64,000 bases of DNA from Chloroflexi bacterium UBA5189 (GTDB lineage: Bacteria > Chloroflexota > Limnocylindria > Limnocylindrales > CSP1-4), in the NCBI GenBank assembly GCA_002413045.1, contig DHWF01000031.1, forward strand, positions 139,190 through 203,189, given 5' to 3'. The notes below the pieces were generated by a model. The model had not been told where the DNA came from and searched no databases. It saw only the letters and a program-made list of their open reading frames with translations. The stretch's first letter is position 1, and every line of letters begins with the position of its first letter. A program made the position numbers and the translations under genes. This document shows positions 60,378-64,000 of the stretch, one piece after another.

Positions 60378-61150
60378 ACGTCCGCGCGCTCGCCGCCGAG
60401 GCCATCGGCACCTTCATCCTCGTCCTGATGGGATCCCTCGGGGTTGCCACGGCCATCATCGCAACGGGCGGCCAGGATCCCACGGTCATCATCCTCATCA
60501 TCGTGCCGTTCGCCTTCGGGCTTGGCCTGCTGGCCGCCATCGCCATCGCCGGCGAGACCTCGGGCGGGCACTTCAACCCGGCGGTCACCCTCGCGGCGCT
60601 GTTCGACAGCCGGCTCGGCTGGGTCGACGCCATCGGCTACGTCATCGCCCAGGTCTTTGGCGCCGTTGCGGCCTCGCTCACCATCCGCCTCGTGCTGACC
60701 CAGAACTTCGTGGCCGCGACCGTGAATCGCGCCGGCAATACCGCCGCCGACGCGACGACGGCGCAGATCCACGCATTCGCGACCGAAGTCCTGCTGACCA
60801 CGATCTTCATCGCGGTGATCCTGACGGTGACGAAAAGGGCGCCGAGCGCCGCCATCTTCGTGATCCCGCTGACCCTCGTCGCGATCCACTACGCGGGCAT
60901 CCTCATCAGCGGCGCCTCGGTGAACCCGGCTCGGTCGCTTGGGCCGGCCGTCGTCTCCGGCGACTACGACGGGCTGTGGGTCTACGTCACCGCCCCGTTC
61001 GCCGGCTCGATCATCGGCTGGGGCATCTATCGCCTCTTCAATTCGCCCGATGATGACGTCGACGAGCTCGACGAGGCGGACGACGACGATCTCGACGATC
61101 TCGACGACCTAGACGACCTGGATGACCAGCTGAGCGACGCCCAGGGCTGA
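60374..61150 (+). CDS. Aquaporin (MIP family) with acidic tail
   Basis: 258 aa, six helices and both half-helices with the NPA motifs: SGGHFNPAVTLAALFD and GASVNPARSLGPAV. Residues that line the pore (the narrow R of N-P-A-R-S) are standard. It should pass water and possibly small solutes such as glycerol. The tail after the last helix (SPDDDVDELDEADDDDLDDL, with more D-D-L repeats) holds over 15 aspartates in about 35 residues, unusual for this family. The start overlaps the aldolase stop, so the two are cotranslated. Confidence 0.95.
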   Translation: MNVRALAAEAIGTFILVLMGSLGVATAIIATGGQDPTVIILIIVPFAFGLGLLAAIAIAGETSGGHFNPAVTLAALFDSRLGWVDAIGYVIAQVFGAVAASLTIRLVLTQNFVAATVNRAGNTAADATTAQIHAFATEVLLTTIFIAVILTVTKRAPSAAIFVIPLTLVAIHYAGILISGASVNPARSLGPAVVSGDYDGLWVYVTAPFAGSIIGWGIYRLFNSPDDDVDELDEADDDDLDDLDDLDDLDDQLSDAQG

Positions 61151-61181
61151 CGCCGGGGCTGCCGGCTGCGCTCGCGGCGGC

Positions 61182-62705
61182 TCAGGCGGCGGAGGCGCCC
61201 GCGGTCACGCGGTTGAGGATCGTGCCGAGCGCCCGCTTGTACGGCAGGCCGTCGAAGTCGTTGAGCGGGTCCACCTCGAGCGGGTATTCCTCGGTCTTGC
61301 CGTCGAACCGGGTGTAGACGACCGGGTAGATTGTCGCCCCATCGGATTCCACGGTCATCGCGACCGCGTCCGGGCCGCCGCCATCGAGGAAGCGGGTCAG
61401 GGGCATGATCCCCTCGTCGCGCACGCCGGTGTCGGGATCAAGGCTGACGACACTCGCGAGGTAGGCCTTCTGGTGCCATAGCTCCGGCGCGTACGTCGCC
61501 TCGGCGAGGAGGTAATCCCGCAGGTCCCCGATCTTGATCTCCGGCCGATCCATCTCGATCCCGAAGTGCCGCTCGGCGATCTCGCGGACGAGCACCCGGG
61601 CGTTGTAGCGGGACCCCTGAACGGCGCCGGAGTTGGCCGGGATGCCGTGCTTCTTCAGGCCCGCGGCTCCCTGGCCGATCGTGCCGGCGAAGAAGATGCC
61701 GGGGACGCTCGCGCTCTCCCAGAAATCCGTCTGGGCGGGCAGCTTGGACTGGCCGAAGGTGGCCACGCCGAGGGCCGGCAGGTCGCGCAGCGGACAGACG
61801 AACCCGGTCGCCGAGATGACCTCGTCCGCCTCCACGTGCATCGGCATCGCGTTGTCGCTGCGCTCGAGCTCGACGAGCAGCGCGCCCGAGGACGAGCGGC
61901 TGATGCCCTTGATGCTGGCCGCCAGGATGTCGACGCCGCCGCCGAGGATCGAGTCCTCGAACGGCTGCACGTAGCGAGCCCGCACGCCGACGAGCGAGCG
62001 CGTCTCGATCGAGGTCTTGGCAGGCTTCGGTGACGCAAGTGAGATTCGGCTCGCCCACTGGAGCAGGCCGGTCGCGAGCTCGAAGCCCGAGTTCTGCTTG
62101 CCGATGATGAACAGCCGCTTGCCGGCGTACGACTCAGCCGCCCGGGTGTCCGCGTAGTGCACCGCGAGCTCGATGCCGGGCGTGGGCGGGTTCCACGGCT
62201 CGGCCACGCCGACGGCGAAGATCGCGTACCGGCAGCGGTACTCACCGTCGCTGGTCGTCAGGATGAAGCGGTCGCCATCGGCGGTCTCCTCGCGCCGCGT
62301 CGCTTCCCAGCGGCAGCCGTACCGGATCTGGAGGCCGGCACGATCGGCGAACGCCGTGAGCTGGGCTTCCATCTCCGGCCGTGACGGGAAGTCCGACGAG
62401 CCATCCATGAACTCGGCAGCGAGGCTGCGCAGCTCCGGCTCCCGCGCCAGGAGGCTGTTCCAGTCCCAGCGCTCGAAGGCGCGCGAGGTTTTCTCGGCAG
62501 GCGCGTACGGCTTGGTCCACGACAGGAGGCGCTGGAAGAAGGGCCACTTCCGGAACATGCCGCCCGGCCCGGAGTCCGCGGAGATGACCGCGTGCTCGAT
62601 GCCGCGCCGCCCCAGGAAGTAGGAGGTCTGCAGCGCGCCGGGCCCCGACCCGACGACGACGATCGGGTACTCGCCGGGCGGATACGGCTGCGCGGTGTCC
62701 GTCAT
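61182..62705 (-). CDS. FAD/NAD(P)-binding flavoprotein oxidoreductase
   Basis: 507 aa. An N-terminal dinucleotide-binding fold PIVVVGSGPGALQTSYFLGR (G-x-G-x-x-A/G), a second one RLFIIGKQNSGFELATGLLQ (G-K-Q-N-S-G, NAD(P) site) and the ATG motif VISATGFVCPLRDL identify a two-dinucleotide flavoprotein of the FMO/thioredoxin-reductase-like clan. Similar proteins are annotated only as NAD(P)-binding or FMO-like oxidoreductases; the substrate is unknown. Its start codon overlaps the stop of the cNMP-binding protein (TGATG), so the two are translationally coupled. Confidence 0.9.
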   Translation of the reverse strand: MTDTAQPYPPGEYPIVVVGSGPGALQTSYFLGRRGIEHAVISADSGPGGMFRKWPFFQRLLSWTKPYAPAEKTSRAFERWDWNSLLAREPELRSLAAEFMDGSSDFPSRPEMEAQLTAFADRAGLQIRYGCRWEATRREETADGDRFILTTSDGEYRCRYAIFAVGVAEPWNPPTPGIELAVHYADTRAAESYAGKRLFIIGKQNSGFELATGLLQWASRISLASPKPAKTSIETRSLVGVRARYVQPFEDSILGGGVDILAASIKGISRSSSGALLVELERSDNAMPMHVEADEVISATGFVCPLRDLPALGVATFGQSKLPAQTDFWESASVPGIFFAGTIGQGAAGLKKHGIPANSGAVQGSRYNARVLVREIAERHFGIEMDRPEIKIGDLRDYLLAEATYAPELWHQKAYLASVVSLDPDTGVRDEGIMPLTRFLDGGGPDAVAMTVESDGATIYPVVYTRFDGKTEEYPLEVDPLNDFDGLPYKRALGTILNRVTAGASAA

Positions 62706-63133
62706 CAGGTCTGCGCGAAGCGCCGGTTGGCGGCGCTGAGCCGGCGCGCCTGCGCCTGGAGCATCCGATACATCACCCGCGGGTGGTCGACGAGGAAGGA
62801 CTCGACGTCCGGCCCGCCCAGGACGATGCAGCGCAGGGGGCGCGTCGCCACGACATCCGCGATCGGCGGCTCGCCGAGGAGCACGCTCACCTCGCCGAAG
62901 AACTCGCCGCGGGCGAGCGTCGCCCGCTTCATGCCATCGGCGACGACGTCGGCCTCGCCTTCGAGGATCACGTAGAAGCCGGAGCCGGTCAGGCCCTGCC
63001 GGAGGACGCGCGCATCCTTCGGGAAGAACGCCTCCTCGAACCGGCTCGCGACGCCCATCAGCTGGGGTCGCGCCAGGTCGACGAAGATCGCCATCCCTGC
63101 GATCGCATCGGCGATCTCGTCACGGGTCGCCAT
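62705..63133 (-). CDS. Cyclic-nucleotide-binding-domain protein
   Basis: 142 aa; GGAGGG lies before the ATG. A single cNMP-binding domain: FPKDARVLRQGLTGSGFYVI (L-R-Q-G), EGEADVVADGMKRATLARGE (E-G-x-A), FFGEVSVLLGEPPIADVVAT (phosphate-binding cassette with G-E-V-S) and a C-terminal helix (YRMLQAQARRLSAANRRF). There is no HTH or kinase domain, so it must act through partners. It is coupled to the flavoprotein gene and divergent from a second, similarly sized cNMP-binding gene. Confidence 0.92.
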   Translation of the reverse strand: MATRDEIADAIAGMAIFVDLARPQLMGVASRFEEAFFPKDARVLRQGLTGSGFYVILEGEADVVADGMKRATLARGEFFGEVSVLLGEPPIADVVATRPLRCIVLGGPDVESFLVDHPRVMYRMLQAQARRLSAANRRFAQT

Positions 63134-63268
63134 CGAGCCCTCCAGGTGCACGCGGGCGTGTCGCCAGGCTCCGATTCTGCACTCGATCGCAAGACGCTGC
63201 GCGCCGGGTTGACGGCGCGCGGGCGCACGTTCAGCATCGTGCCAGCCCACCCATCGTTGGAGGACTGG

Positions 63269-63697
63269 ATGACGCTGACCCATGACCGGCGCGCCGAGCT
63301 GCTGGCCGCCTGCCAGCTGTTCAAGGGGATCGATGCCGCCGGGCTGTCCGGCCTCGCCGACGTCGCCACGCCGGTCGACTTCCCGCCCGGCCACGTCATC
63401 GCGCGCCAGGGCGACATCGGGACGGGCTTCTTCGTGGTGATCTCCGGCCTCGTGCGCGTGGTCCGCGACGGCGAGATCGTGGCCCGCCTCGGGCCCGGCG
63501 AGTTCTTCGGCGAGCTGTCGGTGCTCGACCGTCTGCCGCGCAATGCCACGGTCGCCGCGGAGGTCGCGACGAGCTGCCTCGCCCTCGCCTCGTGGGACTT
63601 CGAGAAGGTCCTCCTCGACCAGCCGGCACTGACGCTGTCGATCCTCCGCGGCGTGGCCGCCCGCCTGCGCGCGGTGACCGACTCCACGCGCCACTGA
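63269..63697 (+). CDS. Cyclic-nucleotide-binding-domain protein
   Basis: 142 aa; GGAGGA lies before the ATG. The domain has FPPGHVIARQGDIGTGFFVV, ISGLVRVVRDGEIVARLGPG, EFFGELSVLDRLPRNATVAA (phosphate-binding cassette G-E-L-S plus an Arg nearby) and EVATSCLALASWDFEKVLLD. It also lacks an effector domain. It has the same length as the divergent gene and about 30% similar positions by eye, suggesting paralogy. Its stop overlaps the cyclase start (TGATG), so sensor and cyclase are translated together. Confidence 0.92.
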   Translation: MTLTHDRRAELLAACQLFKGIDAAGLSGLADVATPVDFPPGHVIARQGDIGTGFFVVISGLVRVVRDGEIVARLGPGEFFGELSVLDRLPRNATVAAEVATSCLALASWDFEKVLLDQPALTLSILRGVAARLRAVTDSTRH

Positions 63698-64000
63698 TGA
63701 CCGGCGCGCCGCCGGCGAGCGGCGGGGTCGTAACGTTCCTGTTCTCCGACATCGAGGGCTCGACGCGTCTGCTCGACGAGATCGGGCCGGCGGCATACAG
63801 CGCGGTCCTGGAACGGCATCGGACGATCCTGCGCACCGCCTTCGCCCGGCACGGTGGTCGCGAACAGGGCACCGAGGGCGATTCGTTCTTCGTGATCTTC
63901 GACACCGCCCGCGAGGCCGTGCTGGCGGCGGCCGAAAGCCAGCGCGACCTCGGCACGGAACGCTGGCCGGATGGTGTCGAGGTCAACGTGCGGATGGGCC
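63697..64000 (+). CDS. Class III adenylate/guanylate cyclase (3' end outside window)
   Basis: Only the first 101 codons are present. GVVTFLFSDIEGSTRLLDEI is the start of the catalytic domain with the first metal Asp; REQGTEGDSFFVIFDTAREA has the second; VEVNVRMG begins the next conserved strand. The catalytic half is intact. Its start overlaps the stop of the cNMP-binding gene (TGATG). Members often carry an AAA+/TPR C-terminal part; what this one has lies beyond the edge. Confidence 0.9.
   Translation, partial: MTGAPPASGGVVTFLFSDIEGSTRLLDEIGPAAYSAVLERHRTILRTAFARHGGREQGTEGDSFFVIFDTAREAVLAAAESQRDLGTERWPDGVEVNVRMG

Overview
The window is about 70% GC, gene-dense DNA from a bacterium of the Chloroflexota type. 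A Limnocylindria/Ellin6529-like lineage is my best guess. The guess rests on the stand-alone B12-dependent ribonucleotide reductase, several ECF sigma factors each coupled to a membrane-anchored sensor, DUF2089/DUF4097 genes, a GreA with an extra N-terminal domain, and secreted proteins with a Trp/Gly-rich C-terminal module. No rRNA, tRNA, IS element, CRISPR array or phage gene was found. Many start codons have a TANNNT-like -10 hexamer only 6-8 nt upstream, which suggests widespread leaderless transcription; others have a clear GGAGG-type site.

Layout. 1-2.8 kb (minus): ECF sigma factor, membrane-anchored family 3 solute-binding protein, and PQQ-propeller lipoprotein (cut by the window edge). 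3-6.5 kb: TolB-like secreted propeller and a Nat-type ABC exporter pair. 6.9-11.2 kb: HTH-PD-(D/E)XK protein divergent from nrdJ, with tandem NrdR-like boxes and a good sigma-70 promoter. 11.4-13.1 kb: two unknown membrane proteins. 13.2-16.0 kb (minus): a second ECF sigma factor with a double-propeller membrane partner. 16.2-21.8 kb: MGMT, PadR-HAAS pair, alpha/beta hydrolase, membrane nucleotide cyclase, GAF protein, second PadR and a possible 24-aa micro-ORF. 22-24.8 kb: large secreted FN3-like protein. 24.8-27.4 kb: LtrA protein coupled to a hydrolase-cyclase fusion. 27.5-30.8 kb: two SigJ-like ECF sigma factors with SnoaL-like tails around a deazaflavin-type protein. 30.8-37.9 kb: lipoprotein esterase, DHA2 drug exporter, lipoprotein, LysE exporter and small enzymes (SnoaL, MBL, HD, ABM-like, DUF6941-like). 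38-42.5 kb: SpoIID/SH3 protein and an LCP-family protein. 42.6-44.7 kb: DinB, cupin, PAC2 and glutaredoxin genes. 45-50.7 kb (minus): TerB-like gene, then a tightly overlapping SorC regulator - FGGY kinase - NMT1-type ABC importer operon. 50.9-55.1 kb: a 69-aa gene and a frameshifted copy of it in opposite orientation, flanking a deazaflavin protein, a HhH-GPD protein and a DUF2089-DUF4097 operon. 55.1-61.2 kb: GIY-YIG-like/GreA fusion, hydrolase, second ABC exporter, zinc-ribbon microprotein, class II aldolase and aquaporin. 61.2-64 kb: FAD oxidoreductase coupled to a cNMP-binding protein, divergent from a second cNMP-binding protein coupled to a nucleotide cyclase (cut by the edge).

Common themes are membrane-tethered sensing (sigma/anti-sigma-like pairs), cyclic-nucleotide signalling (three cyclases, two cNMP-binding proteins), PadR/XRE/SorC regulators, and export or envelope functions. 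Translational coupling by ATGA, GTGA, TTGA or TGATG overlaps is very common and defines most of the operons proposed here.
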